Positions 44,855-55,619 of a stretch of DNA of 64,000 nt are shown here, in pieces. A model generated the notes under the pieces. It did no database searches and was not told where the DNA came from. It saw only the letters and a program-made list of their open reading frames with translations. Position 1 is the first letter of the stretch, and each line of letters starts with the position of its first letter. Both the position numbers and the translations under genes were made by a program. The stretch is from positions 5,022,001 through 5,086,000 of the forward strand of contig OU342638.1 in assembly GCA_910589415.1 (NCBI GenBank). Direction: 5' to 3'. Origin of the DNA: Malachius bipustulatus (taxonomy: Eukaryota; Arthropoda; Insecta; Coleoptera; Melyridae).

Positions 44855-44885
44855 CAATATCAATATCAATATCAAATGCTAATAA
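44855..44885 (+). repeat. CAATAT 3' tail and right target-site duplication of the LINE
   Basis: TCAATATCAATATCAATATC ends at 44873 and is followed by AAATGCTAATAA (44874-44885), the exact duplicate of 39411-39422. A short-repeat tail in place of poly(A) is typical of I/LOA-group LINEs. Confidence 0.9.
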
Positions 44886-45038
44886 TTACTTCTATGAACT
44901 TGAATCGTATCCAGAAACATGTCACATATCTCTCGATATCAACAATGCGTTCAGACTATTTCCAACATGTTGAAACAACTTACACTCAACCGTTTTACGC
45001 TGCTATTCAACAGTTGACGTCAGGTGAACGTACCCATT

Positions 45039-46847
45039 GACTCAACGAAGTCAACGCTGGATTAACCTGTTGAGTTGTTGAGTTGGTACTCAACGACACG
45101 TGATCGTAAACTCGTGGACATTAGCATTATAGCGTTTGAAGGTTAAAGTAATTTGTGTTGATATAAATAAAAATATATTACGAGAAAACTGATTGAAAAT
45201 GTCGCAAGAAGTTAAGAATAAGGTGTTTTCGGTTGCTTGTGTCAACATTCTATCAACACTTAATTTATTGTTGAGCAGTAATCAGATGATGAATATGATA
45301 CTCTCGATATCAGCAGGGCTCTTCAACCTGCAAGATTCTCATCTATAAAGATACGACTCCATTTCATTTAATAATCTTTTGATTTTATTCAGCTAAATAT
45401 GTTTATGCGCTACTCAAGCACTCAACTCAAACAATAAATAAGTAAACCAAATCAAAAAGCAAAGGGTTTTCTAAAGAATAATAAAACAAAACACCATATA
45501 CCAACAATAAAATTCAAATTTAATTTTTTTTTGTAATTAAGGTTACAACTTCGACTTCATTTTTTGATCAATATGTCAAAGTCAACTGTAAGACGTCATC
45601 CGTCATTTCAGTTTGTTTCTAAATAGCAGGTCAACAACTCAACTATCCAACTCAACAGCTCCACAGCTGATTGTTGACATAGTTGACTTGTTGTCTCCAC
45701 AGCTGATTGTTGACATAGTTGACTTGTTGTCCAACGTTGAGCAATTTAGAAACACACCCCAAGACTGTTAATCAGCTGAGGCAATTTGAGCGATTTGACA
45801 AGTGTCGGTGTTTACTTAACCTTCAATACCTCGATCAGCTGATATTGTCAAGCAAGATCTAGGGAGTTTTAATTTTTGTAAACCTGAAAACAAAACTTCA
45901 TGGCCTTAAATAATATGTGAACGGCATGTACATTCTGAGAACATTCAAATATTCTTCGAGAATATTATATGAATGTGCATAGAACATTCTTGTGCTGTAT
46001 GGGCAGTGACTTATTCATTAATTCATTATTTACATTCTTTACGTCTTTGCTTATTTTACATTCTTGGCCCCGAAAAAGTCCATGTAAAGAATGAATTCTT
46101 TACCCGTTAAGAATCGCGTAAAGAATAGAGGTAAAGAATACGGCACATCACGTGAGAGTCGATGACGACTCATAATTTTCTATTATAATAATTGTGCGTT
46201 CTGGTCTCCCTAAGTGAAGTACCTACACCTAATCTAATTGTTAACAAGTAAAGTGTTAATAGGGTTAGTTACCCAATCATTAATTGTATAAAGTGTAAAT
46301 AATCAAGGTGTAAATATACTAATTAAAAATACAGTCCACTTATTTAATAATTATCGAACAAAAATACAAGTATCATTTATGTGTCGCCTAAAGTACGGCA
46401 CACCCTATAAGATCCTCCCATACTGATCCTTAAAAATAAGATTCATCAAGATGTAATAAAACCTACCTGACAAACTTCCAGGAATACGGAAATTCTGAGC
46501 TCCGTATATTTTCTGCAATCATAACACAACTATCTGCTAATCGGACAGGATGCATTTTTTGTCCAGAAAATCCCAATAACAGATAAGTATTAATAGAGGA
46601 TTATTATAATGAGTTTAAAATATTAAAAAAGTTACCTTTAGGGAAGGCCAACAAGTAGAAAGCCCTCTTTTTATTGTTAAAACATCCTCTAACGCATCAA
46701 AAGTTTACCATTTTTAGAAAATACGCGTAGTTAATAACAAATTATGTGAATTTTTAGACAGTTGTACGTTTATGGAAAAATCTGACGTTTTTGAAGTTAA
46801 ATTTGACATTCCAAACTTTTTGTGAGAATGAGAATGCGCTACCCCAG
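45039..46847. other. Non-coding stretch rich in GTTGA/TCAAC motifs
   Basis: No convincing gene. 45199-45351 has a 49-codon ORF (MSQEVKNKVFSVACVNI...) without recognisable features. A 36 bp unit beginning CTCCACAGCTGATTGTTGAC is tandemly duplicated at 45659-45730. 45930-46000 contains several GAACATTC-type motifs like those at 6.8-8.9 kb. 46020-46150 repeats TAAAGAAT-type motifs in both orientations. Confidence 0.4.
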
Positions 46848-47621
46848 GAGTGCGTTCATAATAAACTCCGTGTGAATGATAAACAACCTACCGGGCGAAT
46901 TACCGAGCGTTCCTGGTGTGTTGTTTTAAAGTGAACGCTCTCAGAGAAGTTTTCGACAGTAAGTTGTACATAACCTAAAATTTTTTCAGTAATAAATACT
47001 TTTTCAATCACGCGAGTCGTGTAATTTCCCGTTCGTCCTTAAATGTTGATGTTGTAATTTATTTTAATTCATATAATAACAGCTTTCGGTCAGGAAATTA
47101 AAATTGATCTGAATATTAAACAAGGTAGCAATAATTGTAGCTTCGTTTATAATAATTATAATATATCAGATTTTTATGATGACTTCGAAGATAATGATGA
47201 TGAATGTGACTCTGTACTTATTAGAGGCTTATATATTTTATGTTTTTCATTTTAGGTTTTATAGGTATTTTAACAAAACTATCCACATAACAAATATACC
47301 TAATTAAAACCAAAAACGGACGGTGGAACGAACAACAATTATTAAATCGAACTTGAATCAGATTCTATTTCTACATCTCCATTCTCCAATAATTTCTAAC
47401 CTAATAATATTTCATAATTTCATATTTAATAAATCACGAACCACTCCGTTTTTGCTACTGCGCATGACGGGCGTTTTTCATCCATATAATTTCTTGGGAT
47501 GAAAAGTTGTCTACCGTGCGATCACACGGCGTTCATTCTGAACGATGTAACCACGCCCAATGTTATTATGAACGGGTTAGGACGTCGCCGTGTGCACACG
47601 GCGTTTATTATGAACGTACCC
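46848..47621. mobile_element. MITE with GGGTACGTTCA-type ends
   Basis: The left end GAGTGCGTTCATAATAAACT and the right end (inverse of GGGTACGTTCATAATAAACG) pair over about 28 bp, with CAG on both sides (46845-46847, 47622-47624). The right side carries extra sub-repeats (CACACGGCG, GTTCATAATAA). Terminal motif and 3 bp duplication match the MITE at 39199-45035, so I place both in one superfamily, probably PIF/Harbinger. No coding sequence. Confidence 0.7.
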
Positions 47622-48018
47622 CAGGTAGTAAGCGTCAGTGTCGGTAATACAGGTTCCCTACCTCTTACATAGAAATTCGCGGCACTATAGCACGCGAATC
47701 TGGAAATTCCCGGCACGTTGTAGTACCTCTAGTCACTGCCAAAATAATAACAATAAAATAACCTTAAATTAATTATTTGCATTGCATTTTGCCATTTGCA
47801 TCTGGCAGACAATAGACAGACATAATAACAAAGGTTTAGCCTGTGCCGTTTGCATTCTTGCATCTTGCATGCATAGCATTAGTATTGGTGTTAGTTAACT
47901 TTACAGTTTATTACTTTTCATAGCAGAAAAAATATACTTCATCAAAATTGAGAAAGAAAAATTCACAAATTGTCGAAATTTATTTCGAGTACTTCTTTCT
48001 GAATCCAAACTGAGAAAA

Positions 48019-48570
48019 ATGGAAAAAAGTCAGGCCAAACTGGATCTACAGTTAGCTCCCCTGAGAAGTCTGAGTGATTTTTGTTTGGAGTCTGCAAGAT
48101 TTCAGATCCCAAATTACAAGGATTTGGAAAAATGGGGCAACCGAGTGACAAGTAATTTATTGTATTATCAGACGAACTATTTCTTGGCGTCACTGGTGAT
48201 AATCATGTTATTCGGGGTGATTCATCCTCTCAAAATGGCATGCGGTTTCATGGTTACCGCTGTCCTCTTCCTGGTGTTTTGCTATATTAGGATGGAAACT
48301 GATTCTGGTGCTCAATTCATAAAGAAACACCCTATAGTGTCTCTCTTGCTCATACTTTCCGGGGGTTATTTTGCAACGTACATGCTTCAGCTACTGTTGG
48401 TGTTCATTTTGGGAATATTATTACCGATATCAGTAACCTTCATCCATGCATCGTTGAGGTTGAGAAACTTGAAGAATAAACTCGCTAATAAAGTGGAGAT
48501 CCTGGGACTGAAGCGGACACCGATGGGCGTTTTTTTGGAACTATTGGGCTTAGAAATCGACCTATTCTGA
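48019..48570 (+). CDS. ARL6IP5: ARL6IP5/Jwa, PRA1 family protein 3
   Basis: 183 aa, the normal length of this family (about 180-190). A small ER membrane protein that binds ARL6 and glutamate transporters and, with other PRA1-domain proteins, acts in ER export and vesicle trafficking. Diagnostic blocks are APLRSLSDFCLESARFQIPN, KWGNRVTSNLLYYQTNYF, the hydrophobic pairs at about 57-95 and 108-140 (the PRA1 membrane segments), FIHASLRLRNLKNKLANKVE and LGLKRTPMGVFLELLG. The start context (GAGAAAAATGG) is good and lies just before the conserved N-terminus. The frame is intact and uninterrupted by introns. I see no poly(A) tail or flanking duplication that would mark it as a retrocopy, but this remains possible. 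It is the only clear host gene in the window. Confidence 0.93.
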   Translation: MEKSQAKLDLQLAPLRSLSDFCLESARFQIPNYKDLEKWGNRVTSNLLYYQTNYFLASLVIIMLFGVIHPLKMACGFMVTAVLFLVFCYIRMETDSGAQFIKKHPIVSLLLILSGGYFATYMLQLLLVFILGILLPISVTFIHASLRLRNLKNKLANKVEILGLKRTPMGVFLELLGLEIDLF

Positions 48571-48831
48571 GTTTGAGTTTAAATTTACTAGAGCGCCTTT
48601 TAACCAAAACTTTTTAATCTTTTCTGAAACTTCTGAAGCAAGATTTCTTCCAGCAATTATAGTCCAATCTGGATAAGCCTCGTGCCAATCATCCTCAAAA
48701 TGCATCGCGGACCATCTGTTTCAGTGCACAATATCCTTGAGTGGTATTTTCCAGGTGTTCAAACAGCCAGTGCCAATAACCAGGCAATTAAAGTCAACAT
48801 TATTGTGTGCATGTAACATTAATGGACTGAA
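48562..48831 (-). other. Antisense ORF with one stop, overlapping the ARL6IP5 stop codon
   Basis: On the minus strand a frame runs PLMLHAHNNVDFNCLVIGTG, then LNTWKIPLKDIVH, TGA (48721-48723), then NRWSAMHFEDDWHEAYPDWT and EKIKKFWLKGAL to TAG at 48562. The composition (Trp, Asp, Tyr-rich) looks coding rather than random, and a TTTCAG acceptor-like site lies at its start. I do not recognise the protein. It could be the last exon of a gene fragment or transposon remnant. The stop suggests a pseudogene. It overlaps the last nine bases of ARL6IP5. Confidence 0.4.
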
Positions 48832-49441
48832 ACAAGGCAAAACTGAATCATCCCTTACATCGATTCTTCTGGTGCTGATTTTAAAAAGCGTATTAGCTTG
48901 CTAAAGAACGTAATAGTAGCTGCAAGTCAATAATTACCTACCCTAATCAAGAAGGCTAAGGCGTTTAAAATGCTACAAAGGATGGTCAATTACTGCTTGA
49001 TTCAAACTTGGAAAACCTAAAAACGAAAGTGAAAAGTGTTTGTTCTCCTCAAAAAGTGATCCTTCTCCTGGACAACTTATTTAGAAGTAGATATATTGCT
49101 GATTAATTATTATTACACTACTTGATAAAATTTTATAGCGGTTTGTTTACCTGTGAGAGTATTAGCCCTAACGTCCAACCGATGGGTCGAGGTGCTATTA
49201 TAGAGAAGCTTCAAGTTATAAGCAAGTTCTAATTCAATAATTCTTGCCATTTCAAAGAAAAATTATCTTGAAAACCTGTTTTGTTACTTGTATGATAAAT
49301 TTTATGTGAAAACGAAATTGTGCTAAGTATAATTATTGTGATGAAGTACCTAAGGTAAATGTGGATCGTGACAAAAACAGAATGTAATGAAGAGACCTTT
49401 ACGGCAATATAGATATGGAAGGAAATTATTTGCAGACCTAC

Positions 49442-49588
49442 GCCCGTATTCACAAACGATAATTTCCTAAATAATTACGTAATCAATTATCCCCATCTCA
49501 TTCTATTGCCAAAAAACTGCATATCTCCGTCTCACTCATTTAAATAATTACGTAATTATTTAGGAAATTATCGTTTGTGAATACGGGC
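49442..49588. mobile_element. 147 bp MITE
   Basis: GCCCGTATTCACAAACGATA and its inverse form terminal inverted repeats of about 42 bp around a short centre. Flanking AC on both sides may be the duplication. It is a compact non-autonomous element of a type common in insects. No genes lie between 48831 and 49442. Confidence 0.85.
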
Positions 49589-49739
49589 ACTAGAATAATA
49601 AAAATTTATTGGAAATTTATTCAAGGTGCATCATAAAGGTATGTACCTACCTACTAAATTTAAGGTCGTTTTCCTGCAGCAATTAACTAGTAAAGTTTAG
49701 ATAATAAATAAGCGTCATAAAATGTCTGGTTTTCAAGAT

Positions 49740-50274
49740 ACAGGGTGTTACAGTTTTTTTTTTTTTTTTTTTTTTTTATTAATATCCCAAACATTCTTTT
49801 ATCATATTGTTGAAATTTGGCAGTGTTTTTAGTAGTAATAAGGAGCTCCTTGTAGCCCCTAGTCGATTAAAATTATCAAGTCCATTGACGTCCCGGGGGC
49901 TGGGGGTACCCTCACCAATATTCTGCCGTGCGACAAAAAATTCGTCACTTTCAGAGCAAGGAATATCTTGGAAACTAATAGTAGCACAATTATTATTTTG
50001 CATTTGTATGACATCGTGACATCGATCACTATTATAGTCCGGATACGCTATGAGTGAGCTTGGGGACTTATGGCGGTACTGGAGCGCGCGGATGATGAAT
50101 CGGCCTGCTCTGACGCTGGCTTTGTATATTTATATGTGGTGCTAACCAGGACCGGACTCCCTAAACCGATTTTTAGTGGCGTTTTTTTTTGCTAACCATG
50201 CATTTGCAAGGCAAATGAATACCTTCCTGGTGTTACTATAGGTACGTCCTCCACCCCTACACAGGGTGTTAAAG
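49740..50274 (-). mobile_element. Poly(A)-tailed retro-insertion, unidentified
   Basis: A run of 24 T (49754-49777) is the poly(A) tail of a minus-strand insertion of about 500 bp. ACAGGGTGTTACAG (49740-49753) and ACAGGGTGTTAAAG (50261-50274) are the likely target duplications, with one mismatch. The body has short open frames but no recognised domain. It could be a SINE, a truncated LINE or a processed transcript. Confidence 0.6.
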
Positions 50275-50915
50275 TTTTAAGAAAAAAATTGTATTTTTGA
50301 AATATATAAAAATTGGCTGATTGGAATAATTTGAAATGTTGAACAATAGTTGTGCTAGTTGAAGTACATGATTTGATATTTCCGATGAAAAATTCTCCCC
50401 TCCAGTGGCAGAGATCTAGGTGTGTTGTTACCTTTTTTATTAAATAATGTCTACACCACTGACTAATGCAAATTGGTTATTTACGATAGATGCCTTGTTT
50501 TGTTTTTAGACTCGTGTTTAGATGAGAAAATTCATCTTACGTTTTTGTTGTAGGACGCACTGTTTTCAAGATATTCCACAATGTTGGCACTCATGCAAGC
50601 TTTTTGTAATGCAATACGCTTCAATAACGATCACAAAAATGATTAATTTCTGGAAAAACTCAACAGCATTGATTATGACATTTTACCTCGTACGTGTTCC
50701 TACATTGTGAAGTATCTCGGAAACAGTGCGTCCTAGGACAAAAACGTACGATGATTTTTCTTCTCTAAAAACATGAGGTATCTAACAAAAATTATAAATT
50801 TGCAATAAAGTCAGTGGCGTGCAAATTATTTATTAAAAAAGGTAAAAACAAGCCCAGATCTCCGCCATTGGATTGAAGAATTCTTCATTAGGAATATCAG
50901 ATCATATCGCTCATT
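50261..50915. mobile_element. Foldback element interrupted at its left end by the retro-insertion
   Basis: The left arm about 50378-50590 (TTCCGATGAAAAATTCTCCC, GTGTAGACATTATTTAA in inverse) pairs with 50695-50915. The arms are diverged, with matches throughout. The centre contains ATTCATCTTACGTTTTTGTT. It begins with ACAGGGTGTT, the same motif as other TA-type foldbacks here. No coding sequence. Confidence 0.75.
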
Positions 50916-51690
50916 CGAAACAATAATTGTTACGATTATTATTAATTAGGGTACCGGGCAAAATTATCATCATTACTTTTTATAAACAAACATCTATTTA
51001 TTGTAATAATAGTTGTAGAAAAGAAAATTAACAATCAGACAAGCACATTCTTATTCTTTAATATCGAGAGTGAGTATCGACATCGAGTTGAACTTCCCGG
51101 TTCTTTTTGTTCAGTTCAGTTTTAGTTCAGAAATATCCCAACGCTAAATTGCGCTCTAACTCTTATCTCAACAATAATGACACAACTAAAAAAGCATAGT
51201 TCTTTAGAAAATGCATTTTAAAATTTTTATTCACATTTGTATCAACTCACATGTTATGAAAATGATTTTAGCCACATTTTTTGAATAAATGGAAAGTAAA
51301 CTGACTTCTTTGCATGTTAAAAGCAAATTACAAAAATTGCTTTTGATTTTTGCAGCTCTTTTTAGGCCTTACATCCACTTGTGTCACTGTTACTCAAAAT
51401 GAGTTATGGTAAATTTCTGTTTGAAATAAGAAAAAAAAACACTATTCCAAAAAAAAAAAAAGTATCACATTCTGATCTTAACAAATACTTAGAAATATAC
51501 AATAAGAAAAAAAACTCTTTATCTTAAAAAAAAAACAAAGTATCGTAATTCTAATCTTAACGACTTAACACTTACCTACAAGTAGTTAACCAAAGGCTAC
51601 GAAAGATAACTTGCACAAACTTAAAAATTAATCAGGTAAAGGTTACTGAAATAGTCTTTGTAACATTTTGGAATTACAGTGCTTTTGTTT
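50916..51690. other. Unassigned AT-rich DNA
   Basis: Contains A-rich runs (51430-51540) but no gene, repeat boundary or RNA gene that I can support. Confidence 0.4.
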
Positions 51691-51696
51691 GTTTTC

Positions 51697-52900
51697 TCAG
51701 TAAACAAAGAAAGCAGACTCTTTTTTTTTATTTTCACTTATTCCCACTTTACTTTTATATGCCTTTAATAATGTGACAGATGATTCTGATTTTCTTCCCC
51801 TTATATTTCTTGCTTTCTCTATCTCAACTTCATCAAAATGTTCTTGATCAAAAGAGTTTTTAAAGATTTTATTAGGGTTTTCCTTTTCTACTTTTAAAAT
51901 TTGTAACTCGGATATTTTCAATAACTGGGGAGCACTACCTAAGCCCACTGATTGAGCAAGACTTTTCAAATCGTAAAAATCGTCAAATGTCATTTCTTGC
52001 ACGTTGTATGGGTTTCCAGTCTTTTTGGCGGTTCTAATTAGAGTGACGTATTGTTCTGGTAAGTACACTGGTCCAGATCTTAGAGACCTTTTAATGTTTC
52101 TTTCAATGAGGGAGTATGTCCCGTAATTAAGTATTTATGGGTAATGCTTTTAATGTTTTGAAATGTTTTGACCACATAAATATACATTGAAAGCAAAAAT
52201 CTGTTCTTTTGTTGGCCTCCGCAGTTGCCAGAATAAGAAATTATATTTTTTGGCTCGTCAAAATTATTGTCCAAGTTTTGCAAATAGGTGAAAATGCAAG
52301 AACCAATCTCATTGGCTCCTCTTTTTCCCTGCCCCTCATGCCACACATAACTGCATTATTTTTGATGTTGTAGATAGTGAAATTAAAAACATTTAGCTTG
52401 GAAACATAAAAGAACGAGGAAGTATTGCCTTTTGGGCAAGGCAATACAGCTTGTAAATCGTATACTGCAACCGATTCCTTATTAGACTGTTTCTTCAAAC
52501 GTGAGAGTTTTTTCTGGTGCAAATGATTCTCATATTTATCTTTCATTTGTTCTTTATCTGTTTCGTTACTATTTTGAATTCTTCGTAGAATGAGTTGTGC
52601 AATTGTCAAGCCACCTTCGATAAATTCTCTCGTAGTATTAGCACGGCAATAATGGCTCGAAATTCTGGGTATTGATTGAATGTGTTGTCTAATGCTCTCT
52701 TTGAGCTCGTCATCAAGCTTATAATGATTACTATGTTTTCCACGTAAATCATTTCCAAGAAATTTAGGGTTTTGCAAGTCCTTCTTCTGTCTTATAGTTC
52801 GAATAGGACGGTCATTGATGGATAAAATGTTTTAAAAAAACAGCTTACAAACCCTTATTCTTTTATTGTTTATTTCAAAATGGAAAGCGTTATTTGGGAT
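51697..52900 (-). pseudogene. Decayed transposase-like protein of an unnamed insect element, copy 2
   Basis: Same motif order as 2054-4093. 52777-52241 has DDLRGKHSNHYKLDDELKES, SIPRISSHYCRANTTREF, VYDLQAVLPCPKGNTSSFF, LNVFNFTIYNI and then, after a shift, MWHEGQGKRGANEIGSCIFT. 52346-52080 has ISYSGNCGGQQKNRF and ITHKYLITGHTPS. 52068-51697 has MYLPEQYVTLIRTAKKTGNP and DDFYDLKSLAQSVG. In copy 1 the matching end piece is IYVPDQYVTLIRTARRTHP. The two copies differ at many residues, so they are separate old insertions or different subfamilies. The YSxNCGGQ block has Gly where Asp is expected. One frameshift is evident near 52340 and further N-terminal sequence lies beyond 52800. Probably a DDE transposase, superfamily not named. 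Confidence 0.6.
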
Positions 52901-52989
52901 GCGTTTACTCCCTTCTCTGCTCTGACATATCTATACTTCGGAGTTACAGTGGTGATACTAGCACCAATAAAATCCTCGATAAAATCTCG

Positions 52990-54155
52990 CTGACATTGAA
53001 GATCTCCCAATTTCCAATATTTTGTACAAAATATGCCGATTTAACCGAAATTATCTATGTCAAAAAAGGCACCCTTATCAAGAGACAGACCTTAAAAACC
53101 AGACACACATTTCCACAATAAGCCAAAAATGGATTAACAGAGAAACTTCCAAATTTTATCACCTACTACTGTTAGTTGTTAAAATTGATAAACTGACATA
53201 GTTTGAAAAACATTGACATCAGGTATAGGGTGTTCCTGTTTTTGATGTCATGTCTCACTTTTTACTGCAGAACTTTGTTATTTGCATGCCACTGATTGAT
53301 TCTCTATTTTTATATACAAAGGCTAAAGTATTAGGTACTAAACTTTTTGCCCTCTTATAAAAGTTTAGTATCTTGCATCGTTTTCCCGTAATCACTTTTT
53401 TATGATGAACCTACACTACTGAGAACGTATTTTTGTAAAAGTCTCTTTTTTAATTTAAATATTAATTTCGACAGCACACCCAACCACGGATTATTCGGTT
53501 AAAAATATGCCAATTTAACCGCAATTATTTATGTTTAAAATGGCTCCCTTTTCAAGATACAGCCCTTTAAAGAGGGTCTGAAGACTGAGTACACATTTTC
53601 TAAAAAAAAGAAAAATGAATTATAAATGTTTACCTCCTACTTAGATTATTCTCTAGACCAATAAATGCCATAAAAGTCTTTTGTGTGGAATAAAACTTGT
53701 TATTTTGAATAAAATTTAAATTTCACAAGTACGTTTTCATGGTGTAAGTTCATCATTAAAAATTAATTATGGGAAAACCATGCAAGATAACAAACTTTTA
53801 TAAGAGGACAAAAAGTTTAGTAATACTTGAGCCTATAGAATTTGAGGATAAAAAAATAGAGAATCAATCAGTGGCGTACGGATAAAAAAGTTTTGGAGTA
53901 AAAAGTGAGACGTGACATTAATAACAGGAACACCCTGTAAGTCTATGTTTGTGAAACTATGTCAGTTTATTGGTTTTGACAATAGTAATAAGCGATAATA
54001 AAATTTTGATGTTTCTCAGTTAATCCGTTTTTGACTTATTCTGGAAAACGTGTAGTCGGTTTACCCCTTTTTAAGGGCTGTATCTTGGAAAGAGTGCCTT
54101 TTTAGACATAGATAATTTTGGTTACTTAAATCGGCATATTTTGTACTCGGGAATC
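52990..54155. mobile_element. Nested foldback elements
   Basis: The outer arms 52990-53220 (AAAATATGCCGATTTAACCG, TCTATGTC, TGATAAACTGACATAG) recur inverted at 53940-54155. Inside, 53226-53937 has its own ends: TAGGGTGTTCCTGTT on the left and AACAGGAACACCCTG on the right, with TA on both sides. A third copy of part of the outer arm lies in direct orientation at about 53490-53610. No coding sequence. Confidence 0.75.
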
Positions 54156-54217
54156 TGTGGTAGAGTGTTGGTGGTACCTTTTAGCGACATCCTATTTTAG
54201 TTAGGCAACAATAAAGC

Positions 54218-54218
<1 letters not shown>

Positions 54219-54259
<41 letters not shown>
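54219..54259. repeat. (TTA)n microsatellite
   Basis: More than a dozen uninterrupted ATT units following AATAAAGCTTT. Confidence 0.95.
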
Positions 54260-54261
<2 letters not shown>

Positions 54262-55190
54262 AGTGCCATAGTGAAACTGTAGGACACCCAGATGTAAATA
54301 ATGACCACATTTTTAAACGCCTGCCTTTTCAAAATTAATGAATCAAAAATACCATGATATGGATTTTTTTGGACACATTTATGGACACATGCGGTAAAAA
54401 TATGAAGAAATTCATACACATACGTTACTATTGTGTAGTAAATTTGGGAATGTGAACGAAAAATTACAAACCGTCAAAATTCAAAAATGGTTTGTTTGGT
54501 CATTTTCAAATTTTTTTTCTTGATTTATCTTTCATTTGATAAAACTAACCAAGAAACATCATAAAGTACGAATTTTGAAAAAAATGCACACACATTCTTC
54601 TTCAGTACCATGACAAGTTATATTGCCGAGTATATTGCAAAGAAAAATGTATGCCACTGGCTTTTTGTTTCGATTAAATTGACGATTAAATTTGAATTTT
54701 TTTCAGATTAAGCAACTATAAATAGAAAATATAACTATTTTGTGTCTTGAATTTTTTCTTATCTTGATTAGTTTTTGGAAACCAAAAACCACTTAATTGT
54801 AATAATTGTATATCCCTGGACCTCGCAAGAAACATATTGAAAATTTTCTTTTGGAAACTATATTTTTTTTATTGATAGAATCGCCCCTGTAGAGCGAAAA
54901 GGGACCAAGCGCCAACCACGAAATTGTTAAGGGCACCAAGAAACCAGTAATTTTCAAAATGACAATTTTTTTTTCATTTATGTGTAGGTTTCCTGTCTAC
55001 ATGAGTTTGTATACAAACGTTGTTGCAAGAGGCACATTTTGTCATTTTTTTTTTACCTATAGCATTTGGATTTTATCTGTCTGAATAAAGTTCTTTATAT
55101 TGAGCTGCCGAGCTTCCTATAATCAAGACAATTAATGTCAAATTCGCACTTTGGCTTTAAAGATTAATAGAAACAAATGCACCTGTTCTA
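54260..55190. other. Unassigned AT-rich DNA
   Basis: No gene, inverted repeat or RNA gene recognised. Confidence 0.4.
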
Positions 55191-55197
55191 TTAGCAA

Positions 55198-55460
55198 CTA
55201 TATGGTTGACCTGACGTTCTGTTTTGTTTTCTTAAGTTTCTCCGTCACGAATCTCCAAATTTGTCTTCTTAAATGTTTTTCCAAAATTTTCGGGAGGTAT
55301 TGAGCTAGCATCGCTACTACTTTCCCTTGCTGTTCTCTTGTGTCTGCAACTGATTTATTGAAAATGCCACTAGAAGTACTAGGTATTGAGTGTTCTATTA
55401 TAGTTTTAGTGTTAACTTTCTCTTTTTTTTTTAATTCTTCCACTTCTTTATTCTCTAGCA
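55198..55460 (-). other. Possible terminal exon, unrecognised
   Basis: The minus strand gives LENKEVEELKKKEKVNTKTI and continues SIPSTSSGIFNKSVAD and AMLAQYLPKILEKHLRRQIW to a stop at 55198. A pyrimidine-rich tract ending TATTATTTGCAG precedes it, so it may be a 3' exon. A possible upstream exon around 55540-55610 (KEEHYVTVRWYGSKL in another frame) ends before this intron. The charged helical composition is consistent with coding, but I recognise no domain. Confidence 0.35.
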
Positions 55461-55619
55461 CTGCAAATAATACTGCCACATTTAAACAATACCAACAAAA
55501 GAATGTTTGAGATATTAATAAAAAATAAAAATAAAAAACTTTACACAACTTTTTTTTTTTAATTTTGAACCATACCAGCGTACGGTAACATAGTGTTCCT
55601 CCTTGCTGGGTAAACAAAA

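Larger units (their letters stand above)
39423..44873 (+). mobile_element. Complete LOA-type LINE, 5451 bp, with intact ORFs
   Basis: A non-LTR retrotransposon bounded by perfect 12 bp duplications. It starts with two exact copies of a 20 bp unit (ACCCGTGCGGTTGAGTACCC), has a 5' UTR of about 0.4 kb, ORF1, ORF2 overlapping by 13 bases, a short 3' UTR, and ends in CAATAT repeats rather than poly(A). Two ORFs, a C-terminal RNase H and a short-repeat 3' tail fit the LOA/I-group. No stop or frameshift was found in either ORF. This copy may be recent and potentially competent. Confidence 0.92.
39199..45035. mobile_element. Short MITE (PIF/Harbinger-like ends) split by a LINE
   Basis: GGGTACGTTCACCTGACGTC at 39199 and its exact inverse ending at 45035 form 23 bp terminal inverted repeats, with ATT on both sides (39196-39198, 45036-45038). 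Without the LINE the element is about 360 bp. The interior is rich in GTTGA/TCAAC motifs. A GGGT-CGTTCA end and 3 bp duplication suggest the PIF/Harbinger group (inference). The element at 46848-47621 has the same terminal motif. Confidence 0.8.
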
